A stretch of DNA of 64,000 nt from Pedobacter caeni (lineage in GTDB: Bacteria; Bacteroidota; Bacteroidia; Sphingobacteriales; Sphingobacteriaceae). Position 1 is the stretch's first letter. Every line of letters begins with the position of its first letter. The translations under genes and the position numbers were made by a program. Of the stretch, positions 53,759 through 61,965 are shown piece after piece. The notes below the pieces were generated by a model. That model had not been told where the DNA came from. It did not search any database and worked only from the letters and a program-made list of their open reading frames with translations. The stretch is taken from NCBI RefSeq assembly GCF_900129215.1, contig NZ_FQUQ01000003.1, forward strand, positions 638,101 through 702,100, read 5' to 3'.

Positions 53759-55290
53759 TAATTATTTTTGAACTTGAATAGATTAAATGAATTGGAAAAT
53801 GTACTGACATGTGCATCTCTTTGAAGTGATTCTATAAACTTTGGATATATCAGACCCGAATCTGCCAGTGCTTGCTTTAAGATGTCTCTTTTAACAATAA
53901 ATATTTCGGGGCTCTCACAATTGACTTTTTCAAATTTCCCAAGATTTAGCTTTAGGAGTTGATCGTCCAAAAATTCAGGGAAATATTGCTCAAAAATTGA
54001 ATCTATTTCATAATTATGTGTTGTTTGAAAGCAGATTTTATCTTCCAGATTATTTTGGTTTTCCTCTAGAATATGTTGTAGAGTATGTTTTTCGAGGAGG
54101 TATTCTACTCGATATATCAGATAGGAACTTGCTATTTCCTTTTGTTCTAAGGTCTCTAAAAACGATGTTGAAATTTTAGCGTTGCCATTTTCATCAGTTT
54201 CAATTGAACAGGCTTTTATTCGACAGTCATAATTTTTCAAAATATAACTGCTTTGTATAGCAAGTAACCTTTCTGATTTTTTATTTATTATTAGGATAAT
54301 GTTGGTTTGTCCTAATCTCTTTCTCTTTGAATCTAACTCTTTTCTTCTTTTTTTTATTGCTAAAACGACTTGATAGCTACAATTTTGCGATGAAACATGA
54401 TCAAGGCTATCATACCATGGCATGTTATGAAAGTATTTCGTTTTATTAAAAACCTTTGAATTGTCTTTATTCCCTGTATAGTGAAGTATGGAGTTTGTTT
54501 TCCAATCCGCTATCGGATTACTCGCCCAGGAAAAATTCAGCTCAGTATGTATTTCAACTTTTTTTTGAAAATAATAGAGATTCCAAAGAAGAGACCACAT
54601 ATCCGCGCACCATGTTTGTATACCACTATGGTTACTTTTGAAGCTTTTTGTGTTCTGATAATTTTTGTCCCAAAGATCGTCGTTAAAAGTTGACATGTGA
54701 TTGAATAATGCTTCTGAATCCTTCTCAACTTTTTCCCAAAACATTGCAGGTAAATTTCTCAATAAATATTGTGCTCCTCCAACATGGTTGTCATTGGCGT
54801 ATAAGGTAGCAACTTTGATTCCAACAATATCAACCATGCTTTGAAGCAAAATTTCAGAGGATACATGCTTAATATACTTTGTGTCAAGGTAGCTTCTAGT
54901 GTCTGATACATAGCATGTGTCGTTGTCTGGTGTGTGGTAAATCTCTGGTATCCTGCTGAATAAGACATCTGAATCTATATAAAATATGGCTTCCTTTTCC
55001 AAGGATGGATTTGTTAAGAAATGTTTATGAATAATGTGGGGCCTGATAGATGAAGCGTATTTTTTTTCAGAACGTGTATCTGAGTATGTATAAATGCATG
55101 CAAGGTGATCGTTTTGTCGTCTAAACTCTTCCAAATTCGCATTTTCGCCAACAATAGGGTCATAGGCTATAAGAACATTTATGTTTTTTTTTGCGACTCC
55201 TAGGTCGTTAAGGTTTCTTAGTTGTAATTCTAGTTGCCATAGGAAATATATATTGTCTGGCTGAGCAGTTAAATATATTGTCTGATTCAT
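53758..55290 (-). CDS. glycosyltransferase-like protein (GT-A, DxD motif) of the lanthipeptide cluster
   Basis: 510 aa, no signal peptide, cytoplasmic. The first 110 residues form a nucleotide-sugar-binding-like unit ending in FYIDSDVLF, where D106-S107-D108 is a DxD motif for metal and sugar nucleotide. A later NSILHYTGNKD stretch (about residue 275) recalls the HxGxxK motif of GT8-like enzymes. The C-terminal 200 residues have an alpha/beta pattern with no recognised family. First gene of a three-gene operon (GT-like, LanC-like, M60). A sugar on the lanthipeptide is inferred, not shown. Confidence 0.68.
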   Translation of the reverse strand: MNQTIYLTAQPDNIYFLWQLELQLRNLNDLGVAKKNINVLIAYDPIVGENANLEEFRRQNDHLACIYTYSDTRSEKKYASSIRPHIIHKHFLTNPSLEKEAIFYIDSDVLFSRIPEIYHTPDNDTCYVSDTRSYLDTKYIKHVSSEILLQSMVDIVGIKVATLYANDNHVGGAQYLLRNLPAMFWEKVEKDSEALFNHMSTFNDDLWDKNYQNTKSFKSNHSGIQTWCADMWSLLWNLYYFQKKVEIHTELNFSWASNPIADWKTNSILHYTGNKDNSKVFNKTKYFHNMPWYDSLDHVSSQNCSYQVVLAIKKRRKELDSKRKRLGQTNIILIINKKSERLLAIQSSYILKNYDCRIKACSIETDENGNAKISTSFLETLEQKEIASSYLIYRVEYLLEKHTLQHILEENQNNLEDKICFQTTHNYEIDSIFEQYFPEFLDDQLLKLNLGKFEKVNCESPEIFIVKRDILKQALADSGLIYPKFIESLQRDAHVSTFSNSFNLFKFKNN

Positions 55291-55586
55291 CTGGTGATGT
55301 TTAAAGTCAAATTTCCATTAATTGATTCGTTGTTGTAAAAATAAAGAAATATTTTACATTAGGTAAAGTCTTTTTTTTAATGAAGATTTTCCGTGATTTT
55401 TATATTTGATTGTCGATTAAAACACGTTTTTCATATCAGTTTGTTTAAGTTAGCTTGTTGATTTTATTTATTGGTTGGTTAAATGCGTATTATTGATAAC
55501 TATAGTGCAGAATTATTTTTTTTATTTTCAAAATGTAATTTTTAATTTATATATTAGAAATAATTTAAAACTAAACCAATTTTTAT
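55291..55586. other. 296-bp divergent promoter region of the precursor and glycosyltransferase genes
   Basis: Very AT-rich with many T runs. I could not single out a TAnnTTTG box with a correctly spaced TTTG for either direction. Confidence 0.4.
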
Positions 55587-55760
55587 ATGAAAAAGAATTT
55601 TCAAAAATTATCGCTAAAGCCTGAATTATTTGATGCTATGAAGGCGTCTGAAATGAAAAATGTAAAGGGAGGTATTACCGCTAGTGAGACCAAGGCATCT
55701 GTAACTGTAATTGATACGGCTTGTTACTTGTGTACAGTTAAAATTACACCAAAACCGTAA
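55587..55760 (+). CDS. class I lanthipeptide precursor peptide (57 aa)
   Basis: 57 aa. The leader of 29 residues (KNFQKLSLKPELFDAMKASE then MKNVKGG) has the LSLKxE-like motif and double-glycine end of Bacteroidota class I lanthipeptide precursors. The predicted 28-residue core starts ITASETKASV and ends CYLCTVKITPKP. It has two Cys (core positions 17 and 20), two Ser (4, 9) and six Thr (2, 6, 11, 15, 21, 25), so up to two thioether rings and several spare dehydratable residues. It is divergent from the glycosyltransferase-like gene and convergent with LanB_N, and ends in a terminator. The LanB and LanC proteins nearby are its likely modifiers. Confidence 0.88.
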   Translation: MKKNFQKLSLKPELFDAMKASEMKNVKGGITASETKASVTVIDTACYLCTVKITPKP

Positions 55761-55762
55761 CT

Positions 55763-55789
55763 AAAAAAAGGGCTTTTAGCCCTTTTTTT
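55763..55789. terminator. bidirectional terminator between the precursor and LanB_N
   Basis: AAAAAAGGGC pairs with GCCCTTTTTT around a TTTTA loop, directly after the precursor stop and facing the LanB_N stop at 55821. Confidence 0.92.
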
Positions 55790-55820
55790 GATTTATATTT
55801 AAGCGCATAAATTGCTTTTT

Positions 55821-57998
55821 TTATTCTTTTGTTTTTAAAGTGAATATGAATTCATTCGCATAGTTGTTTGTTTCAAATGATTCTTGAATAAGGAAGCTTT
55901 CCTTGACTGTAAGCGAGGATTTCTTGAGATGTTGTAATGCTATTTTGAGGGAGTCTATGTGGTCAGTCTTTATTAATAGATTATCTCCCCGTGTATTCAT
56001 TAGTATGTATTTCGGAATGCTCATCTCTGTAAGTTTCTGACTTAGTCTCTCAATATTAAACGGTTTTATGTCGTCTCTTTCTATAACCCATGTTTCTGGT
56101 GATAGGACTACGTTTTTATACACAAATCTTGGGGCGTGCTTGAATAGTTTGAGTAAAGGCTTGATAGGGAATTCAAGGTTTACCGGATGATTCTGATATT
56201 CTATAAGTGATAAAAATGTATAAACGGGCAATGAATTCTGTAATAGGGAATTGTGTGCGTTAGAGAGTTTCGGGATTATTTCTTTCTGCAGTGTTTTAGA
56301 ACGTAAAATTATATTTCCATGTTTAACCGAAACGTATATGTCAGATAATAATATAGTTTTCTTTTTTTCGGAATGATTAGATATAATAGCTATTTCATGA
56401 TCTCTAAAGGTGTCACGGGTGACTACATTAGAGATCTTAATATTTGGAAAATGTAGTATTTCTGCGGTTATTTTACCTTGATATGTGAGGTCTTCGTCCT
56501 TTGTTATTAGTTTGATATGGGCTTTAAAATCGTCGTTTAAATGAGAAAATCTCCCTGTTAAGGCGGTAGATGTTCCTAGATGAATTTCCTTTAATAAGAT
56601 TTGGAAATCCTTAGTGTTGCCGCTATCTATTGTTTCCGCAATGACACTGAATGGTTTTTTTAATATGTTTTCGTTTAAAGAAGGGAAGTCCGAGAAGTCA
56701 CAGTCTTTAATTTCTATTTCAGTCTTGTTTGTTAGCTTGTATTCTAGATACTTCTTAAGTATTAAGGGGTTCGTTCCATCAACTGAATTTATTGCTCCTT
56801 CACTCGAATACCCTTTGTGTTTTATGATTATGTCCGAAAGTAAGTCATCATTTTCCAGTCCCAAGCTACTATGACCGAAAAAACTGATGCCAATATCTCT
56901 GTCTAAGGCTTGTTGCAGTTGAATTTCACTATCTCCGTATCTCTCCCTAAACTTATCTCGAAATTGGTCCAGGATGTTGTCGTTGTTTTGTTTTAACCTA
57001 CTAAGAACTGAAATTGCCGATGAGATATGGTTTACATGTTCTTTTGATAATTCTCCACTTTCCATATTTATTTCGAGATCACACTGGAAATACGATCCTT
57101 TATTCTCAAATTCAGCGAGTTCTTTTTTTAGACTGTTTTCAATCTTAATCAATGTATTCAGATTGGTTCCTGCGCGGTTGTTCTTAAGGTTTTGTAACTC
57201 GACGTTTAAGCGGTTTAAAAAAACTGTTTTTTTATGTTTTTCAGGTAGAATCTCTTTTATTTTTTTTAAAATAGTGCTTAAAGGATTGGGGTCTGAGGCT
57301 GTTGGGAATAAATCGTTTATGAAGATTTTATTTTCTAACAACTCTTGGACGTAGCCTTTCGCTATTTTTTTTTGAATCCCCTGATCTATTAAACTCTGTA
57401 CAAGCTCACTGAATTGTAAAGGTTTGTCAACCTTTTTGATCAATGCGTCTAAATAGGGATTGTTGTCTGCTTTAAATAGTGAACTGTCAAAGTGGTTCTC
57501 TTCCAGATTGGCTTTTATTTTAAAATATTTAATCTTAAATTGTTCGGTTGTTAAGGTTGGGTTAAGAAAGTAATAGCCTTTTTCTGCAATATTGGTTGAT
57601 TTTAGCAGATCATCTATGACGGCATGGATGACCATCATGTCTAATCTAATGTGAGAGGTATATTGGGATAAAGTATTCCGCTGTAGCTGGTCATTTTCAG
57701 TCAAAATTCCCATGGAGCATCCGGCAAATTGTCCAAACGGAACGGCTCTCATACTCATCCTGATAAGGTATTTTGTTATTGTTAGCCTAAATTTCTCATC
57801 TGAATAAAGGATTCGCAAATCCTTATTTTGGAGTATATCAAAGAGAAGTGGGCTAGCAAAAAATATCGCTTCTTTGAAAAAATCTGTTTCTATAAACCTT
57901 AATATTTCATCTTCATTGGACTGATATATGTTTTTTAAAAAATTCAGAGGAAGAGCTGGGCTTCTTATTACAAATTTATTATAAGGAATATATCTCAT
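55821..57998 (-). CDS. lanthipeptide dehydratase, N-terminal glutamylation domain protein (split LanB)
   Basis: 725 aa, only the Lant_dehydr_N part. Family landmarks: PYNKFVIRSPALPL at the start, MSMRAVPFGQFAGCSMG (R-x-x-PFG-x-FAG), FRERYGD near residue 370, LSNAHNSLLQNSLPVYTFLS and APRFVYKNVVLSPETWVI. It should transfer glutamate from glutamyl-tRNA to Ser/Thr of the precursor. The elimination domain is a separate gene at 60138-61013, as in split-LanB clusters such as the pinensin system. Convergent with the precursor and divergent from the kinase-like gene. Confidence 0.92.
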   Translation of the reverse strand: MRYIPYNKFVIRSPALPLNFLKNIYQSNEDEILRFIETDFFKEAIFFASPLLFDILQNKDLRILYSDEKFRLTITKYLIRMSMRAVPFGQFAGCSMGILTENDQLQRNTLSQYTSHIRLDMMVIHAVIDDLLKSTNIAEKGYYFLNPTLTTEQFKIKYFKIKANLEENHFDSSLFKADNNPYLDALIKKVDKPLQFSELVQSLIDQGIQKKIAKGYVQELLENKIFINDLFPTASDPNPLSTILKKIKEILPEKHKKTVFLNRLNVELQNLKNNRAGTNLNTLIKIENSLKKELAEFENKGSYFQCDLEINMESGELSKEHVNHISSAISVLSRLKQNNDNILDQFRDKFRERYGDSEIQLQQALDRDIGISFFGHSSLGLENDDLLSDIIIKHKGYSSEGAINSVDGTNPLILKKYLEYKLTNKTEIEIKDCDFSDFPSLNENILKKPFSVIAETIDSGNTKDFQILLKEIHLGTSTALTGRFSHLNDDFKAHIKLITKDEDLTYQGKITAEILHFPNIKISNVVTRDTFRDHEIAIISNHSEKKKTILLSDIYVSVKHGNIILRSKTLQKEIIPKLSNAHNSLLQNSLPVYTFLSLIEYQNHPVNLEFPIKPLLKLFKHAPRFVYKNVVLSPETWVIERDDIKPFNIERLSQKLTEMSIPKYILMNTRGDNLLIKTDHIDSLKIALQHLKKSSLTVKESFLIQESFETNNYANEFIFTLKTKE

Positions 57999-58172
57999 TC
58001 TTTGATTGCGCCAATTAAAATATCAGATTGTTTTATAAAAGTAGAAAAATATATTAATTTAACGAAGTCAATTTCTGATTTTAATGGTTTTGTTGGTGAT
58101 TTTTGATAACTTGTTTTTTTAATTTGAAAAAAGGCATAAATATTTAATTTTTTTGGTTCTTGTAAGAAATGA

Positions 58173-58991
58173 GTGGATATAACAATGATAGGTATGGTGT
58201 CTGAAGTAAAGAAATTTATCTCAACAACTGGATTTTTCTACACGGAAATGGATCATAAGTTAATGAATTTAGTTGATGAGTATCTCTTTTATGAGGGGGT
58301 GAATTCATCATGCTATAAAATACCATATAAGAATAGATTTTTATTTGTCAAGATTTCAGAGGTAAAATCTGACTTTGATGTACTTGGAGCAGAAGAACTG
58401 AAGAAAATATGCAGGATAAATAGTCCATACGTTATGAAGCACTATGATTTTGTTTTCATACCAAGTCATAGTTTAAGTGGTTTTGCCTTTGATTCGGTAA
58501 TGACAATTTGTGAATTTATAGAAGATACAGATTTTCTAAAGAATTTTGCTTGCCTTCAGGATATGCCTCAGAATATGGATTCTTTCATTCGAAACTTGAT
58601 TTCTGGCTTTGAGAAGATACACAATAAGGGAGTTCTTCACCGGGATGTGAGTATGAATAATATTGGATTTAAATACATTAATCGTAAGATTTTACCTGTT
58701 ATTTTAGATATAAACATATTCGTTCCAAAACTTGATAGATCAATTTATTGCAGCCCTGAGTTTTTGCATCAGGAGGTTACCTGCTGGTCGGAATATAAAA
58801 AATATCATGAGGAGTGGGCAATGGGTATCCTTTTGTATTTTATATTGACTTTTAACTTTCCTTATACCACACGTATTAGCCGCTCTTTTGACGATTTTTT
58901 CATAAAACCAGATCGTTTAAGTTTCTCTCTTAGAGAAGAATATGTTCCTACTAAGTTTTTACCCATATTGAGAACATTATTAGGAAGTTGA
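58173..58991 (+). CDS. stand-alone protein-kinase-like protein in the lanthipeptide cluster
   Basis: 272 aa, eukaryotic-type kinase fold. The ATP-binding Lys is K60 (RFLFVKIS), the aC Glu probably E74 or E75, the catalytic loop H156-R157-D158 with N163 (VLHRDVSMNNIGF), the metal-binding Asp D179 in LDINIF (DIN replaces DFG), and SPE at 194-196. A glycine-rich loop is barely recognisable (FYEGVNSSCYKI). The first codon is GTG at 58173; ATGs at 58185 and 58194 are alternatives. It lies between the two LanB halves on the opposite strand. A role as a tailoring Ser/Thr kinase or regulatory kinase is inferred. Confidence 0.8.
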   Translation: MDITMIGMVSEVKKFISTTGFFYTEMDHKLMNLVDEYLFYEGVNSSCYKIPYKNRFLFVKISEVKSDFDVLGAEELKKICRINSPYVMKHYDFVFIPSHSLSGFAFDSVMTICEFIEDTDFLKNFACLQDMPQNMDSFIRNLISGFEKIHNKGVLHRDVSMNNIGFKYINRKILPVILDINIFVPKLDRSIYCSPEFLHQEVTCWSEYKKYHEEWAMGILLYFILTFNFPYTTRISRSFDDFFIKPDRLSFSLREEYVPTKFLPILRTLLGS

Positions 58992-59011
58992 ATTGGGTTA
59001 TTATTTTCAGT

Positions 59012-60157
59012 TTAATCCAGAAGCAAAATGCTGTCCCAATCGGAGACTTCATTTTTTATAATGCTCTTTATCGCTAGAAATACTCCTGGAAATCCTGATA
59101 ATATAGAATAATTTGTGTCATATTCGCTGACTAGCAGGTCTTCTTTAAGAAGTTCTTTGAGAACTTCTTCGCAGAGGAGAACGGATTTTTGGCGATAAAT
59201 TTCATCTCCCGTGAGATCAAATATTTTTTTATACATGTATGCAGATGAAGTTATTCCGTGACATAGACATAGTTTATGTTTTGCATTTTTAAAGGTTGTT
59301 TCCATTGTTAGACTTTCCTTGATTATTCTATCTGAAATTGTAAATATTTTGTTGTTGTTAAACTTCTTAGCAACTCTTAACAATGGGTAAGCTATACTAA
59401 GACGACCAAAGCACCATCCTAAGCCTTCATCAAAGCAAGTTTCATTTCCCTCTGGTATGGCGCATGGAACCCATGTTTTTTCTTGACGATATTCCATTCT
59501 GTTGATTAGTGAAAGGGAGATTTCCAGAATTAATTCGTTAATATGTGTTTGTTCAGGACTATTGTACTTTGATAGAACCTGTAATATCCCTGATAGACCA
59601 TGAGCAATTCCGAAGTTGTAAACATTCGAGTTGGTCAGCGGCCATAGTACTCCATGTTTGTCATATTGAGCGTGTTTCTTTAATGAACAATAATAGTTAT
59701 CAATGAATTTTTTCTGATTTTTTTGATCAACGGCACTCACCATTATGCCATTTGCCCCATGAAGAAGGTCAAAATTACCGTTATCTATGAAATTGTCAAA
59801 GGCCCATAATAAGGGGCTTTTCATTTCTTCAAGATAGGTACTGAGGCTATCATCTTCGTCGAGAAGGTATCTGATGAGCCAGTAGAAACCTGACAATCCA
59901 TTATGGAAACTAAAATTTATATCTTTTGAATTGTTGATGTAGTTAAAGTGTTTATTGATTAAGGAATACATATTTTCAATGTAAAATTCTTCATCAAACT
60001 CCGCCCTAAGATTTTTTAGAAGAATACATAGCCCAGAATCGCCTCCCAGTAGACCAAATTTAAAGACTCCTTTTAAGGTGTAGTCATTTAATTGACGTTT
60101 TGTTAGAGCCGCAAGCTTTGATGTAAGAAGAGGATCCTTAGATGGTTTGTCTTTCAT
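59012..60157 (-). CDS. lanthionine synthetase C (LanC cyclase)
   Basis: 381 aa, full length for LanC. The zinc site is complete: C249 (GLGWCFGRLS), C299 and H300 (LCLCHGIT). The general acid/base His is H186 in NFGIAHGLSGI. NFSFHNGLSGFYWLIRYLL and LHGANGI are further family landmarks. It should add Cys thiols to dehydrated Ser/Thr to form lanthionine rings. It overlaps the LanB_C gene by 20 bp, so the two form one operon. It is convergent with the kinase-like gene. Confidence 0.94.
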   Translation of the reverse strand: MKDKPSKDPLLTSKLAALTKRQLNDYTLKGVFKFGLLGGDSGLCILLKNLRAEFDEEFYIENMYSLINKHFNYINNSKDINFSFHNGLSGFYWLIRYLLDEDDSLSTYLEEMKSPLLWAFDNFIDNGNFDLLHGANGIMVSAVDQKNQKKFIDNYYCSLKKHAQYDKHGVLWPLTNSNVYNFGIAHGLSGILQVLSKYNSPEQTHINELILEISLSLINRMEYRQEKTWVPCAIPEGNETCFDEGLGWCFGRLSIAYPLLRVAKKFNNNKIFTISDRIIKESLTMETTFKNAKHKLCLCHGITSSAYMYKKIFDLTGDEIYRQKSVLLCEEVLKELLKEDLLVSEYDTNYSILSGFPGVFLAIKSIIKNEVSDWDSILLLD

Positions 60158-61013
60158 GTATTTTTTTTCTCGCTGAAATTGATGAGTATGCCTTCTCCAT
60201 AAAATAGTATATAATGAATTCCTTTATCCGCTGATCGGAGATCAAAAGCCGATTAAAATGCATGTGAATAATAGATGCTAGTATCGATGCCCTGGAGCCT
60301 TTGTCATAAAAATCTATCAGGCCATTTAATTTGAAACAAGGTTCTTTAATATTTTTAGCATAATTTTCGATTAATAAAGATTCTGGGGAGGTTAAGGCCT
60401 TAGTGATATCGCTCTCATATTTACGGTATTTAATGTCTAACGCAATCTTTGTGCTTTTATCAAGCTGGTAGTCTTCCTGAAAACTTACGATAGTTTTTCT
60501 GCAGAAGAGTATTTTTTGTTCTATATTGAAGTTGAAATTATTAAAGAAGAAATCGCAAATTTCTATTGAGAAAAGCCATCTGATGTTGAAATTTTGATTT
60601 TTGATTACTTCTAGGCAATTGACGCTGTCATTATGAAAAATTTGTTCTACGAGGTTGATGGAATAGCGTCCATAACGATCCATTTCTCTCTCATAAGGTT
60701 CAATAGCGACCTTCCAAAATACTTTGTCTGTCACTTTGCTGGATATTATTCTATTAATTTTATCCATTACCTTGTTTAAATGTTGTTGAGCTGTTAAATG
60801 AAACCGTAATCTAATATGGTATTCTGGATCCTTATACCTGATAAAGAAAAATTTATCAATTAATTTATTATGTGATATTTCATAAACCATTTCCAGTAAC
60901 TCAGTGCATAGAAATTTGTCTAATGTAATCTGCCCGGAATAGATTTTTATATATATCCATTCCTGACCAAGTAAGAATTTTTCAGGAATTTCAATTTTGT
61001 TCGTTTTAAGCAT
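60138..61013 (-). CDS. lanthipeptide dehydratase, C-terminal elimination domain protein (split LanB)
   Basis: 291 aa, SpaB_C / thiopeptide-type domain. Motifs EWIYIKIYSG, FFFIRYKDPEYHIRLRF, IEPYEREMDRYG, FHNDSVNCLE and ASIIHMHFNRLL parallel those of the fused LanB at the start of the window. It removes glutamate from glutamylated residues to give dehydro-amino acids. First gene of the operon with lanC. The glutamylation domain is encoded separately at 55.8-58.0 kb. Confidence 0.93.
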   Translation of the reverse strand: MLKTNKIEIPEKFLLGQEWIYIKIYSGQITLDKFLCTELLEMVYEISHNKLIDKFFFIRYKDPEYHIRLRFHLTAQQHLNKVMDKINRIISSKVTDKVFWKVAIEPYEREMDRYGRYSINLVEQIFHNDSVNCLEVIKNQNFNIRWLFSIEICDFFFNNFNFNIEQKILFCRKTIVSFQEDYQLDKSTKIALDIKYRKYESDITKALTSPESLLIENYAKNIKEPCFKLNGLIDFYDKGSRASILASIIHMHFNRLLISDQRIKEFIIYYFMEKAYSSISARKKIHERQTI

Positions 61014-61965
61014 TAAATTGGGCTGTGATTTTTGTACAAATTAGTTTTTTATAAAAAAAAAATGATTTTGAACTGTTGTTGAAGTTTTGTTTTTTTTGTG
61101 CGTTTCACTAAACTATTCTTGTGATTCGTTATTTCTTTTGACTATGATCTGTGGATAAGAATACTTTCTATTGCTGCAGAAATATATTCTTTATGGTGTG
61201 ATAAGATTCAATTATGCTTATTCTATACTAATGTCTCATAAAACGGTTTTTTTAATTTGGGTGATACTAATGTACCTTTTTATTTTTAAATATTAAGCCG
61301 TAGCTGTATAAATTGATTTTTGTAGATACAATATTTTTTTTGAGTGATTTTCATCTTTTTTTGCTCGATCAAACAAGGATCCTTCATCCGTCAAATATGT
61401 TCAGCAGTGTGTTGTTGCGTTGCTTGATTTGCAAATAGAAATGGTTGATCTAGTCATCTCTGTAAATCGGTTTTGATGAATGAGTTTAGTCTGATAAAGG
61501 TGGCCATCTTGGGTCGATGCTAATCGTATTTTGCTTTTTCTTTCGGAAACTTCATTAGTAAAATAGCCTTCATTTCGGTCCGTATTTGAATGTGTACTGC
61601 ATTCCCGGATGTGCCTACAAACGATTTAATCTTCATAACTGTTTAATTTGTTTGAAGACTATTTCAGTATCCCAAGGCTCTTTATTATTCCCAGATGATG
61701 CGCAAGCAATAATGGCTCCAAAAGGACTGTTTGAAATTTTAAGGTCAAATAAAAAGTCTCGGTATGTTTAAACCAAGTAAAGGTGCGCAATACTATCCTG
61801 TCATTAAATAGGTAGCGGAAATATGTGTTAAAAATGGGCATGATATCTTGAATGTCTTTTTAACTATTGCTAAATTAAGATCTAATTATTTTTAACTTTT
61901 TTTAACCTTTTGATGCGCAATTGTGTTCGTTAATTATTTCAACTTTACTTCATAATATAAAATGT
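61014..61965. other. 952-bp gene-poor AT-rich region
   Basis: No convincing gene. A short open frame on the minus strand (61659-61841) contains RTFTWFKHTETFYLTLKFQT, which vaguely recalls the RTFAW C-terminal motif of IS5-type transposases; this may be the remnant of an insertion sequence. On the plus strand a 61-codon frame (61586-61771) has no recognisable features. The promoter of the lanB_C-lanC operon should lie in the first 100 bp. Confidence 0.4.

Noticed and set aside
55763..55789. Hairpin after the precursor considered as an attenuator of downstream genes
   Set aside because: The next gene is convergent, so a bidirectional terminator is the simpler reading.
58169..58204. Short ATG frame just upstream of and overlapping the kinase-like gene
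   Set aside because: It stops after 11 codons and shows no leader-peptide features.
61586..61841. Short frames in the gap before the DUF5686 gene
   Set aside because: The likeness to an IS5-type transposase tail is too short and weak to call a gene; mentioned only in the region description.
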